Both the position numbers and the translations under genes were made by a program. The notes beneath the pieces are model-generated. The model did no database searches. It was not told the DNA's origin and worked only from the letters and a program-made list of their open reading frames with translations. From Anagrus nilaparvatae (lineage: Eukaryota; Arthropoda; Insecta; Hymenoptera; Mymaridae): 64,000 nt of DNA. Shown in pieces: positions 1 to 11,240 of the stretch (the stretch's first letter is position 1; every line of letters begins with the position of its first letter). Location: NCBI GenBank assembly GCA_022575985.1, contig JAKSXM010000228.1, forward strand, positions 1,488,001 through 1,552,000. The letters run 5' to 3'.

Positions 1-2309
1 TTACATACTAAACAGGTGACGTCTATACCTATATTTTTTATAAGGAAACTATTAAAGTTGGTTTTATAATATTTTCTTCAAATGCATTGTATTTATATAT
101 CGACAATTCATAACCCTTTATTATAATATCCATACACGTTCTTTGTACATATCGATTTCAAGTTTTATTCTTAGCAATCTCTCTATAGAGACAGCTGGCA
201 TCGAACTTAAAATGCATTCTATATATGTTTTTACTTCCTCTTTTCTGTGCAACGCAATCGCTTTTTTTATTCTATATAGTACTTATAAAAGCTAACCTCC
301 CTTTTTTTTAAGTATAAAAAAAACGTCCCTGAATTATTCAATCCTCGTATATTTCTCTTGGTATATTGCGAGGTATATTACATATTTATATTACTTTATA
401 TTGTTATTATTTGTACTTTATGTACCTTTTTTGTAAAAAAAACTTGTAAACTTTTTTGCTAAGTATAGAATTTACAAATTTTTACTTTTGTTAACAGTAA
501 AATAAGAAAAGAAATAACATGCAATTTTTTCAAGTTCAATTTCAAAATTTTGCATTCAAAAATTTGGTTATAAATTATTATGAATTTGAAGGGTTGCTAA
601 TAAAAAATTTTTTAGTTTCGCACATGTAAAATGTAAGCAACACCCTTAAATTAACAAAAACAATCCCTTTTTCACATGATAATGTTCTGCGCCCTCTCCA
701 CCCCTAAAATTTATGATCTACAACCCAAAAAATCCCTGAAAAAAAATATGCAATATAGAAAACCTTTTCGAACTTAGAAATGTCGAACGGAAACTAGAGT
801 GGTGACTAGAGTACACCCAGAATATACCTATGAATAAGAATACACAGCCTTATCAGTAATCTTCTTGAATTAAGGACACAGTATAAAATAAAAAATAATA
901 AAAATAATAATAATTAACGGAAACTGAAACCATAAAAAAAGTTTGTTTTAAAGTGATAATTTAAATTAAAAAAGTAAACAGAGATAAAAATAAATTCAAG
1001 CCCATAAAATTTATATATATATTTGACAATAATAATGGTAAATAAATTTTAAACTTTGTGTTTAACAACCCTATATGTACATATTTTTGTGTATTAGTTG
1101 TAAAAGATAGAGAAACTATAACTTAAGCCACAAAAGCTTTGATGCTTAACTTTTGCACACACACACTACACATATATAGGTATATACCAACACTTTTATT
1201 TCATAATATATAATATCTGATTTACATATAGAATATGGAAACCACCTTTACCACAATGCTTTGATTTCATTTTCTTTGTTCACTCATGCATTTACTTTTG
1301 TTTTGTTTTTAACTTATTAACTTTTTTTTTTAAATTACGGTAATTTGTTATATTATTTATTTATACTAATAAAATGTATTTATTTTTGTTTCTGTGTTTT
1401 TTTTTTTTACTTTGTTTTATAATTCAATTATACTGTCTTTTTTAATTGCTTTAATTTAATTTTTAAAATTATTGTTAAAGAGACTATTTATGCTAGAATT
1501 ATTTTGTAACTTCATTTAATTAAGAGAGCTTTTGCCTTATTTACATAATAATTATGAATTTATGCGATAATAAATTTGCTAATTTGTTTAAAAAAATTAC
1601 TGAGTATTATCCAAATGAGTCTGGAAACTTTTTTAGACTCTGCAAATATTTCTAGTAATGAGGCCCTTTAGTTTTTTCGAAATGACAAATTTCCAATGGA
1701 AATAATAGAACAATATGTTTAGTTGCTTGCACTGTAATTGATCAGGGGATAACTAGAACAGAACATGAATACAGCAACCCTGTTAATTTAAGTGGTTTTG
1801 ACCTAGTTTTAAGAAGTAAGAATTTCCAGGCTTTATAAGCACGTGCAAAACATAACCACATTACAAAATTTGAAGCTGCAAACTTTTGAAATAAGTTTAA
1901 CGTCCGAATTATCCAAGCAAAATTTGATTCCCTCATTAAAAGTACGAAAGAGACGTTAACATCTGATTTCTAAACCAAAAATTGACACTCAGTAAAAATT
2001 ATCATTAAACGCTTCATATATACAGATTTAGACAAATAAAAAAAAGTTTATTGACACATTTTTACATACACTTTTGTAAACAACTTAGCATTATTACTCT
2101 GAAACAAACACAAACACGTAACTTTTTATTTTATACCGGAGTATAAAAAAAAAGTTCAAGTGAAAACCAATAATAGTAAATGTGGTTTAACATTTTGGTT
2201 ATTTCACTGATCGCATTTATTTACTGCAGTATCAGTTTTAAAAAAATCACTAAAATAACACAGAGAAAATTATTTCAGGTAACTTTGCACTTTAAACACA
2301 CATGTTTAA
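1..2309. other. Non-coding AT-rich sequence left of the fold-back element
   Basis: I see no exon, RNA gene or conserved motif here. Open frames are short, AT-driven and without coding character. Because a coding exon of the Rbfox gene follows at 9326 and begins in phase 0 after a 3' splice site, this stretch is probably intronic or 5' flanking sequence of that gene, but no upstream exon could be identified. Confidence 0.5.
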
Positions 2310-2400
2310 AGCCATATCGAGGGGTTGACAACTCAGAAGTTCACCGCACTTCTAAGACTTCTATGCACTTCTACCGAAATCTTTAAAAATAAAAAAAAAA

Positions 2401-3158
2401 AGGTTTTAAATATATATCTGGGGGTTTTTGGGTGTGCTGAGTCCGAATCTGGCCACCAAATTCCAAAATTCAAAATGGCGGCCTCAGAATTGGCCAATTT
2501 TGAAAAAAAAAACACCAAATTTTAAATTAAAAAAAAAAATATTTTAAATGTATATCTGGGGGTTTTTGGGTGCGCTGAGTCCGAATCTGACAACTAAATT
2601 TCCAAATTCAAAATGGCGGCCTCGAAATTGGCCAATTTTGAAAAAAATGACCAAATTTTAAATTAAAAAACAAAGATTTTAAATGTATATCTGGGGGTTT
2701 TTGCGTGCGCTGAGTCCGAATCTGACAACCAAATTTCCAAATTCAAAATGGCGGCCTCGAAATTGGCTAATTTTGAAAAAAATAACCAAATTTTAAATTA
2801 AAAAACAAAGATTTTAAATGTATATCTGGGGGTTTTTGGATGCACTGAGTCCGAATCTGGCAACCAAATTTCCAAATTCGAAATTGCAGCCTCACAATTG
2901 ACCAATTTTGAAAAAAAAAACACCAAATTTTAAATTAAAAAAAAAAATATTTTAAATGTATATCTTGCGGTTTTTGGGTGCGCTGAGTCCGAATCTGACT
3001 ACATAATTTCCGAATTTGAAATGGCGGCCTCACAATTGGCCAATTTTGAAAAAAATAACCAAATTTAAAAAAAAAAAACATTGATTTTAAATGTATATCT
3101 GGGGGGTTATGGGTGAGCTGAGTCCGAATCTGACAAGCAAATTTCCAAAAATTAAACA
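2401..3158 (+). repeat. Left-arm tandem array of fold-back element (about 135-bp units)
   Basis: The phrase TATATCTGGGGGTTTTTGGG followed by GCTGAGTCCGAATCTG recurs near 2413, 2551, 2686, 2821, 2959 and 3094, giving periods of about 135-138 bp. Each unit also holds an AATGGCGGCCTC segment, a CCAATTTTGAAAAAAA segment and a poly-A stretch. Units differ by a few substitutions and A-run lengths; the fourth has lost the GGCGGC core (ATTGCAGCC). No coding capacity is apparent. Confidence 0.9.
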
Positions 3159-3203
3159 AGACATTAAAGAAAATACAAAATATAAATAAGTATTTATAGA
3201 GAA

Positions 3204-3597
3204 ATGGCCGTCATTCCCTGGTCATAACTGTCGATTGTCCATCCGGGTTAATTCTCAGAACCTTTAAATCTAGATTTTTCAAAAACAGACCCATAAATAA
3301 ATTTTGCAGAAAAACTCAATTTCGAATTTGTAAAATTAGAATACATTAAAGTATAAAATAGGATGAATCCCGAAATTTATTTTGTAAAACCTTGTATTTC
3401 ATGTATATATTTTTGCTATTTTATAAATAATTATTTCTGATATTTTATTAAACTTGCACTGGTATTTAGGAATTTTTATGTTTCTGTTTTTCAGCCCCCT
3501 ATTATTCTACATCAAAAAATTCTTATACTTAATTTTCGGGATTCGGAAAACTGCCTTGGATGGACAACGACAGTAATGACCAGTGAATGGCGGTCAT
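3204..3597. repeat. Inverted-repeat segment in the core of the fold-back element
   Basis: The segment starting ATGGCCGTCATTCCCTGGTC at 3204 is repeated inverted at 3548-3597, with about 45 bp of imperfect match (one outer end reads ATGACCGCCATTCACTGGTC on the - strand). These arms are unrelated to the 135-bp units. It could be a separate small MITE nested in the element or the inner part of the fold-back structure. No clear target duplication is seen. Confidence 0.55.
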
Positions 3598-4194
3598 AGA
3601 AATATTGTCTCTAAATGAATAATGTATTTCAAAAAAATTTTAAATCTCCAAGACGAGATGGAAATATTCATGAAATTCCAAATGATGTCGAAGAACTAGA
3701 AGAAATTTCTATTGGATATTATTTCTTATTTCAGATACCAAAACTGTCGCATTATTTCTTACATCATGATAAGTCCCTTTTTATCAAAATGGTTCTAAAT
3801 CCCTCAAGTCTTTATGATTTCTATGTCTCCAAAGCTAAATTATTCAAGTCCATTTTACTCCTTCCCTCTTATATCGGACAGTTTTTGAGCCTACCTTCTT
3901 AATTCACAGATTTTTCAAGTACACCTCCCTATAAACATGTTCCATGTTAAGACTAATTTTATTCTCTGAATTCAAATAATTATGAAATGTTAAAAACGTT
4001 TAATTCTATTATAATAATGGACCAAGTTGCAATAATAATGGTGAGATTTCCAAAAAATAGGTTTATTTGTATTTATAGTGCCTGGTTGATTAATTAACCT
4101 TTAAACTCTTGAAATAAATGTTTTGAATTTCGAAATTAGAATTGTTCTGATTCAGAACATCTCAAAACCCCGAAGAATAGGCTTAAAGCCTTTT

Positions 4195-5451
4195 TCTCTC
4201 TTTTTGAAATTTGGTGTTTTTTTCCAAAATTGGCCAATTTTGAGGCCGCCATTTCGAATTTTTATATTTGGTTATCAGATTCGGACTCAGTTCACCCAAA
4301 AACCCTCAGATATACATTTAAAATCATTGTTTTTTAATTTAAAATTTGGTTATTTTTTTCAAAATTGGCCAATTTTGAGGCCGCCATTTTGAATTCGGAA
4401 ATTTGGCTATCAGATTCCGACTCAGCGCTCGACTCAGCGCACCCAAAAACCCCCAGATATACATTTTAAACCCCGAAGAATAGGTTTGGAACCTTTTTCT
4501 CTCTTTTTGAAATTTGGTGTTTTTTTTTCAAAATTAGTCGATTTCGAGGCCGCAATTACGAATTTTGAAATTTGGTTGCCAGATTCGGACTCAGTGCACC
4601 CAAAAAACCCCAGATATACATTTAAAATCTTTGTTTTTTAATTTAAAATTTGGTTATTTTTTTCAAAATTAGCCAACTTCGAGGCCGCCATTTTGAATTT
4701 GGAAATTCGGTTGTCAGATTCGGACTCAACGCAGAGTTTCTTAAATTCGATAGCATTTTTGGGGGCTACGCTTGGGTAAGGTTAGATGCTGTTAAATATA
4801 TGGCGCGCCTATTTCAAAGATATAAATCATTATTTTAAAATTTATATTAATTACATAAAAAATTGGGCCGGGTAACAATTCTTTTGCATTTAAAATAGTG
4901 AATTTAAACTTTTGCACACAATAATTTTAAACAGTTAGTAAAATTAGTTTTATTAAAGTACTCATAAATTTGAAATAGGTGCACATATATTTAACAGTAC
5001 CTAACCTTAACCAAGCGTAGCCCCCAAAATTGCTATCGAATTTAAGAAACTCTGACTCAACGCACGCAAAAATCCCCAGATATACATTTAAAATCTTTGT
5101 TTTTTAATTTAAAATTTGGTTATTTTTTTCAAAATTGGCCAATTTCAAGGCCGCCATTTTGAATTTGGAAATTTAGTTGTCAGATTCGGACTTAGCGCAC
5201 CCAAAAACCCCCAGATATACATTTAAAATATTTTTTTTTTAATTTAAAATTTGGTGTTTTTTTTTTCAAAATTGGCCAATTCTGAGGCCGCCATTTCGAA
5301 TTTTGGAATTTGGTGGCCAGATTCGGACTCAGCACACCCAAAAACCCCCAGATATATATTTAAAACCTTTTTTTTTTTATTTTTAAAGATTTCGGTAGAA
5401 GTGCATAGAAGTCTTAGAAGTGCGGTGAACTTCTGAGTTGTCAACCCCTCG
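4195..5451 (-). repeat. Right-arm tandem array of fold-back element, inverted
   Basis: The same units as in the left arm, here in reverse orientation (CCAAAAACCCCCAGATATACA), occur near 4304, 4455, 4611, 5079, 5213 and 5350. The gap between 4611 and 5079 is explained by insertion of a 323-bp element plus its duplication; without it, spacing returns to about 137 bp. Two inner units also carry a CCCCGAAGAATAGG segment not obvious in the left arm, so the arms are not perfectly symmetrical. The outermost 80 bp mirror the left terminus closely. Confidence 0.88.
4732..5054. mobile_element. hAT-type MITE nested in the fold-back element
   Basis: This 323-bp segment starts CAGAGTTTCTTAAATTCG and ends with the reverse complement. 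The inverted repeats extend for roughly 80 bp with a few differences, including the shared GGGGGCTACGCTTGG. It is flanked by the 8-bp direct repeat ACTCAACG at 4724-4731 and 5055-5062. A CAGAG terminus with an 8-bp duplication is the hAT signature. It has no coding capacity. It interrupts one 135-bp repeat unit, so it inserted after the array formed. Confidence 0.85.
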
Positions 5452-5459
5452 AGCCATAT

Positions 5460-8400
5460 CAACAATTTTCAATATTTAAACATGTATGCACATATAAACA
5501 AATAGTTATTCCTCTCGTAAACATATACAATATTGGCACAAACAAACTATCCAGTTTTTTTTATAGCTTTGTACACATAGGGAAATTTTCGAGTCCTTTG
5601 ACGATTGAAATTTTATAAATTTATAAAATTATTCTCCATATATATTTACATAGTGTATGTAAAAAAAGATAAGAAATAATCTTTCAAAGTATAAATTCCC
5701 AGTAGAGTTTGAAATTTTAGCATGAAAGTTATTATAAATAATATTTAAACATAAATTTTATGTTAACTTGTGCATAATTAATGCATCGGAAAAAGACTGT
5801 TCTGATATTTTGAGGTGAATTATTAAAATGAATATAGTATGTGAAAGTTGTAGGAATATTTATACTTACTGTAATTCAGGATAAACTAAAGTTTTTATTT
5901 CAGTATTTATTTAAATGTTAATATTATAACTATCCTATGATTTATGTATTTTAATTGTCGAATTATTATAAACTTGTATACAATTATTAGTTTATAGTCT
6001 TTTGTTGTGTACGGAAAATTATTGTTATCTGTAGATTTTAGTGATTTAATTATTTGGGTTGGGTCTCGGGTAGACTATTGTGTAGGTTAGAACTTTTTTT
6101 TGGGTAAAATTTTAGGTAAATAGGGGCAAAAATTTAATTCTTGTCTAAAATTTAAGCATCTTAAGTCAGTTTATAAATTATCGCCAGTTGAATTATTTGA
6201 AAATTAATTCTGGAAATCCGAAAAAATATTATGAACTAAAAATTAGGTAATTTAAAAAAAATTTTAAATCCATTTTACACCCAATAATTTAAAAAAATGA
6301 GCAAAGTTTTAAAAACAAGGTTCAGTCTAATATACATAATACGAATTATAATACAGCAAGTGTTCTCTTTGAGTTTCAAATTACATTAATCAGATCATGG
6401 GTATTGAATGTTTTACTATGTATGCTACTAATATGTAAAAAAGTAATATACGAATGATGATCATGCTTTTTACTCTAAAAATTTGTTCTACTGGAAATTT
6501 TCAGTACTATATGATATGATTTTTAATGAATGAAGTTAAATAAAAGCTTTTAAATAAATGAATGAATACTTTTAAGTAATTTATATATATTATTTTACAA
6601 TTGTAATGTATAGAATTACTTATTTTATTTATATGTGTGTGAATGTGTATGTATGTTATTTAAAGATTATGTAGGATAATAGAACTTTGATTAATTGAAC
6701 AAATAGATTGTAATAAGTGTGTTAAGAAAATTAATTAAACATTTAATTGTATATTAATTTCTGGACTATTAATTATTTTAATTAATGAATTTTTTTTATT
6801 TAATTTTTATACTCTGGGTTAATGTCTAAAAATTAGTTATTTGAATAACATTTGTTAAAAACAAACCCTGAGGTTAAAATATCATGTACCTTACAAATTA
6901 TATTTTTGTTATAAAATTATTCTCGCAAGAGAATTGCTCACGAAACAGTATAAATATACTTAAGCACACGATAATATTCGTTTGAACTACCGATAATTAA
7001 GTATATTAACTTTGGAGAATAAATGTATTTCCATATTTTCTACACTATATTTGAATTCTTTTGAATTAAAAAATCGACTTTTCCCAATAGTTTGTCAGCC
7101 TGATTGTTACTCGCAGTTTCTGAAAGAGAATTTAGAAATTGGGAGCTCGATTGGAGTGTAAACTATACATTATTTAGTATTATTTTATTGCAACTAATTA
7201 TTTCTACATCGTTAAAAAAGATTTAATACAACCAGTACTATCAATTATTTGCATTTACATGCTACAGTTATTTTACAAAATTAAAATTTTTTAATTTCAA
7301 TACAAATCTGAATTAAATAGCTAGAGAAATGAACACAATTAAATTTTAATTAAATTTTATAAATGTAAATTTTATTTGAATTAATTTTACAGACTAATAA
7401 ATTTTATTATACAAAAAAAAAGCATGTTTAAATAAGCTCACTCTAGTAATCAATATTAATGATAATTACCCTCCCCCCTCTCCTCTTCATTTGTTAATTA
7501 AAAAGATCTTGCAATATTATAAAAAAAAGGTTATTTCTATTTCAGTTAATTTATCGTTACAATATAAAGCAATATAATTAACAAAATGAAAATTTTATTT
7601 AATCATAAAATCTGCAAAATTTTTGTAATAAATTTTAGGTTAGTTATTTTTTTTTTTTTTTTTTTTTTGTTAATTTGCATAATATAAATAAATAATCCTA
7701 TACTTAGAGGAATTTGTGTAATAAAATTTTATATTTTCATAATTTTTTTCAACACTAATTTTAATATTAAAAAATATATTTCTTTTTTATTGTTATTTTA
7801 CTTTATAATTTATTACACGTTACTAAAAAAATTTCAATTTACGTTATGATTTTAATAATATTTTTCTTTCTTGAAACGTTATAATTAAATTTTTTTACAT
7901 TACATTACTTGTATCTTCATTTTTTTTTTTTATTAAAAGTAGAAAAAAATACATAAAATTTTGTGTGTTCAGCTTACTGTGTAAAAATAAAATTCTTGTG
8001 TAATAATGCTTCAGAATATTCTGCTTGAAAAAATTAGAATAAAAATTTTCTTTTCACACATGTGATAAAATAAAATTAAAAGAATGAGAAAAAAATACAC
8101 GTTCTAAAATAAAAATGAAAGTTGAAGGACGTAGAAAGGAAAAACTGTATTTTCTTATCTTAACGTTTGAAAAACAGGAAACAAAAATTATACTACACTT
8201 TTTAACGATTTTATTTTTGTATTAAAGACTTAATTTAAATAAATCTCTATTTTTAACTCGTTAATTGACCTACTTTCTACATTTTCTGCAGTTTCCAATA
8301 CAATAAAAAAATGCAAATTTTGTACTTTTTTTCCTCGTTTTTTTCAATAAACTTGATGAAAAGTATAAATAATCTCATAAATAGAACTTAAAAGAGAAGC

Positions 8401-9325
8401 CTTAGAAAAGTCAAACATTTATCACTAAATCGACTTAAACCAACTTAAACGTATGCATAAATTGTCATAATAAGATTCAAATAAAAAAATTCTAATTTTC
8501 ATAAAATTAAAAGGGAGTGTTAAAATATTAATCCCTTAGTGCAAAAGATAAAACTTTTTTGCATCTAAAAATCTCCTTAATTAACTTTATAATCTTTTAT
8601 TATAAATTCTGTGTAACTTTCAAGATGCGGGTGTATTTTATCTTTAAAAGGATTAATTTCAAAACGAATTTTCTACATAATTAAGACAATAAAAAAAAAA
8701 ATGCAATTATTTATAAAAAATATCTTTATTTTCTTATTACGTAATTAAAAAATAGAGAAATAAAATGTATGAATGAATAAAAGTAATATTTATCACGCAA
8801 ACATTTGTATACTGTAAACAAAAAAAATTTTTTAATTTTCTTAAGTATTCTATGATATATTATAATAGAATGTTAAACACAATTTTACGTTATTAAAAAA
8901 AAATATAGACTAAACTAAAAAAAATTTTTTAATAGTGTCATTTTATTAATTAGTTGATTTATATCTTTATTTATATTTGTAAATAATTTAAATTGAAAGA
9001 AAAATTAAAAGAGACATTTTCTTCCATTGGGTATTTAATATAGAGTTTAATGTCAATGGAACACAGCCAAATTATATTTAAAAGTATATATCTTGTTAAA
9101 TCTGAAGAAAATTAAATGTTTTATAGAATTTTTCACTTTTTCTTATAATTCTTTTAAAAACTTTTTTTTATATCCTTTGATAATTTTAATAACTTTATAA
9201 AGGAAAATTATACGCTACATAAAATGGTTATAATAATTTATACAAGTTGTAGTAAAAGACTCATATTTAATACCTAAAATTATGTAGTACTTAAATTTTA
9301 AATTTTATCTTATTTTATTTTACAG
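5460..9325. other. Non-coding AT-rich sequence before the first recognised exon
   Basis: No gene, RNA or mobile element was recognised. The stretch contains many homopolymer runs, including a long T-run near 7650-7668. The last 25 bases form a T-rich tract ending TTTTACAG, the 3' splice site of the exon at 9326, so at least the right part is intron or the region after an upstream exon outside the window. Confidence 0.55.
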
Positions 9326-9613
9326 CACATGGTGCAGACAGGAATGGCTGCGCCTTATGGAGGGGGAGTCTTTCCTCCTCCAGTAAATGGTGTTGCGGGG
9401 GTAGTAGGTGCCACAGGAGCAGCAGGTGAAGTTAAACCACCACCAGCTGTATCCGTTAAAGAAGAACCAACTGGTACACCACAACAGCCACAACCACCAA
9501 CTGGATTACCGGTACCACCAACGTCTGCTGCACCACATGTACCAGCACCTCAACCTCCACAACCAAATTTCAGTCCACCACCACCACCTAATGGTGTTGA
9601 TGCACAAGCAATG
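9326..9613 (+). CDS. Rbfox1: Rbfox coding exon: Pro/Ala-rich N-terminal region
   Basis: This 288-nt exon (96 codons, phase 0 at both ends) has acceptor TTTTACAG before 9326 and donor ATG|GTAAGA after 9613. It reads HMVQTGMAAPYGGGVFPPP and so on; the start resembles the vertebrate RBFOX segment around MAQPYASAQFAPPQNG, placing it at the beginning of the conserved N-terminus. The Met at 9329 could serve as a start, or the exon may join upstream coding sequence because the frame is open through the splice site. The rest is low-complexity Pro, Gly and Ala, with a VKEEP patch that resembles a sumoylation consensus. GC content is far above the surroundings. The next exon joins in frame (QAM then TEFQ). 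It is part of the unstructured N-terminal region of a nuclear splicing regulator. Confidence 0.88.
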
Positions 9614-10260
9614 GTAAGATTTATTTTAGGTTTTTTTTTTTGTATTTTTTGTATTTAATAAAAATCTCGGTAGTAAAAGTGTTTGAAAATTTACCGACAA
9701 AATGACGAAAGCCATAACCGTGAAGAAATCTCTAATTCCTTTAATTTAGGTCTGACTTCTTTAGGTGTTATTCTGTTTTTACGAAGGACATGTTCATATG
9801 GAGGGGTACTTGAAAAAGGTACCAAATTCAGGGGACTTATAATAATTTGAATTTAGGAACTTAAAATATTTTAAATTTAAGGATTTATAATAATTTCGTC
9901 AGTCAGTAAGGAACCAGTAAATTTTTTTCATAACTATTTTATTATAGTGATGATTTCGGTAGTCTAATTACTACCCTCTTCAGACTTATTTTAATATAAA
10001 TAACATGTAGATTTTTACATCTGTCAATTCTTAATCTGCTTATATTTTGTGAATCATTATATTAAACTTTCATTCACATTATTACAATTAAAATACAATA
10101 TTTATTTATGATGTTAAATTTTACTATTTTTAATCTCGCATGGTTTCTAGCAGACTCAACTTATGATAATTAGGGAGTATAATTTAAAACTGGGTTAATT
10201 CAACATGTCCCATTCTCGTTGGTTGTGTTAGCAGACATGCCAGTTTTCTAGTTTCGAATA

Positions 10261-10985
10261 CTAATTTGGCTGTTTATTTAATATAATCATATATGTACCA
10301 TTCTTTTCATGTGCTACTGATTCTTCTTGAATTACGAGTTGAATAAGTTGAATTGCTTCTTGATAATTTTCAGGATGTTCTCCACCAATAGCTTTTTGAA
10401 ATGATTGTGGGTCAACAATCTCTTCGCAGTTTGGCTGGAGTTTATTTTCATCCTGAAATCTTGTTGGCCTTTTTGGCATTTTTAGACTTTTTTTATCTCT
10501 TAATTTTGGTGGCCCTAAGGGTGAAATTTCGGGTGATATTGTTTTAACTTTTCAAGATTCACATTTTCTTTTGCATTCCAAAAAATATCTTTACTATTTT
10601 CCATTTCTTGCACCCTTCGCATTTGATCTATTTTTGTCTACTAATCCTTGATGCATTGTCAGTGTTATGGGTTAGACTTAATTTTCATGGACATCTGCGT
10701 TACTTGTTTCAATTACTTCCCTCTTGCTAAATATATAAATTCTATAATTTTTTGTATGATCTTGATAACCAACAAAAATGCCTTCATGTGCCTTATTATT
10801 ATTCAATCTTCTTAGACTTTCTTTGGGTATATTTTTTAGATTCTACAACTAGAAGATACGCTGTAATACTCACAGAAGCAGTGTATGGGCAGAAGGCCCA
10901 TAAGTATAAAGGAACTGATTTTCCATACAGCATTGAACTTGCTGCTTCTGAATTTTTTTTTATTGCAACTAGCAAAAGGTTTTTT
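10261..10985 (-). mobile_element. Copia-type retrotransposon relic: end of integrase and linker to RT
   Basis: Read on the - strand with frame shifts, the fragment gives SSMLYGKSVPLYLW (the integrase region that in copia elements resembles ARSMLxxxxLPLxLWAEA), then AHEGIFVGYQDHTKNYRIYI (the typical GIFVGYxxxxKNYRIY segment with following KREVIETS), then at 10479-10261 an uninterrupted stretch PKRPTRFQ and DPQSFQKAIGGEHPENYQEAI, matching the linker just before the reverse transcriptase. Reverse transcriptase and RNase H are absent. It is a dead, frame-shifted piece, in the same orientation as the copia fragment at 14761-16135 and probably part of the same original insertion. Confidence 0.8.
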
Positions 10986-10999
10986 CTTAAAGAGCTTTA

Positions 11000-11240
11000 A
11001 CAAAAAGCGGTGAATTGTAGGTAATGGTTTATCGATAATTTTATCTAGAATTTCACGAGGAATTTCATTCACCTAGCTAAATTGAGCCACAGTTGGATTC
11101 ACATCATTGAGAGTTAATTCATAGAATTTAAAATTATCATTAGATAAATGCGAGATAAATGTAAAAATTGTAACATAAAAAATAATAGAATCATCAACCA
11201 AATGTTTCTTTAAGTTTTCAAAGTCATTAATTCTAACCTC
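11000..11240 (-). mobile_element. Jockey/CR1-like LINE reverse transcriptase fragment (- strand)
   Basis: The - strand reads FKFYELTLNDVNPTVAQFS, a stop, then VNEIPREILDK and LPTIHRFLLKLFKK. This aligns residue by residue with the + strand fragment beginning at 13308 (FNFKEVTLNDVILAVAHFSS, then GIPHRDIAKSLPTIGPYLVKLFNE), with a small deletion. It is the finger region of a non-LTR reverse transcriptase from the same family but in the opposite orientation. It is degenerate and non-functional. Confidence 0.7.

Larger units (their letters stand above)
2318..5451. mobile_element. Fold-back transposon with repeated inverted arms and 8-bp TSD
   Basis: The outer ends are inverted copies of each other, starting CGAGGGGTTGACAACTCAG and matching for about 80 bp with almost no differences. 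They are flanked by a direct 8-bp duplication AGCCATAT at 2310-2317 and 5452-5459. Inward from each end runs an array of about 135-bp units in opposite orientation in the two arms. The centre (about 3160-4190) is different sequence and encodes no recognisable transposase; the 95-codon frame at 3615-3902 looks like chance. This architecture resembles Drosophila fold-back (FB) elements. An 8-bp duplication also occurs in hAT and P superfamilies, but the terminal bases are not a classic hAT CA-N-G start, so the superfamily is left open. The element has since been invaded by the MITE at 4732-5054. It was probably mobilised in trans. Confidence 0.85.

Noticed and set aside
3615..3902. 95-codon open frame in the core of the fold-back element
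   Set aside because: No recognisable motif, AT-rich composition and no similarity to transposases that I can see; long frames of this size are expected by chance near inverted-repeat DNA.
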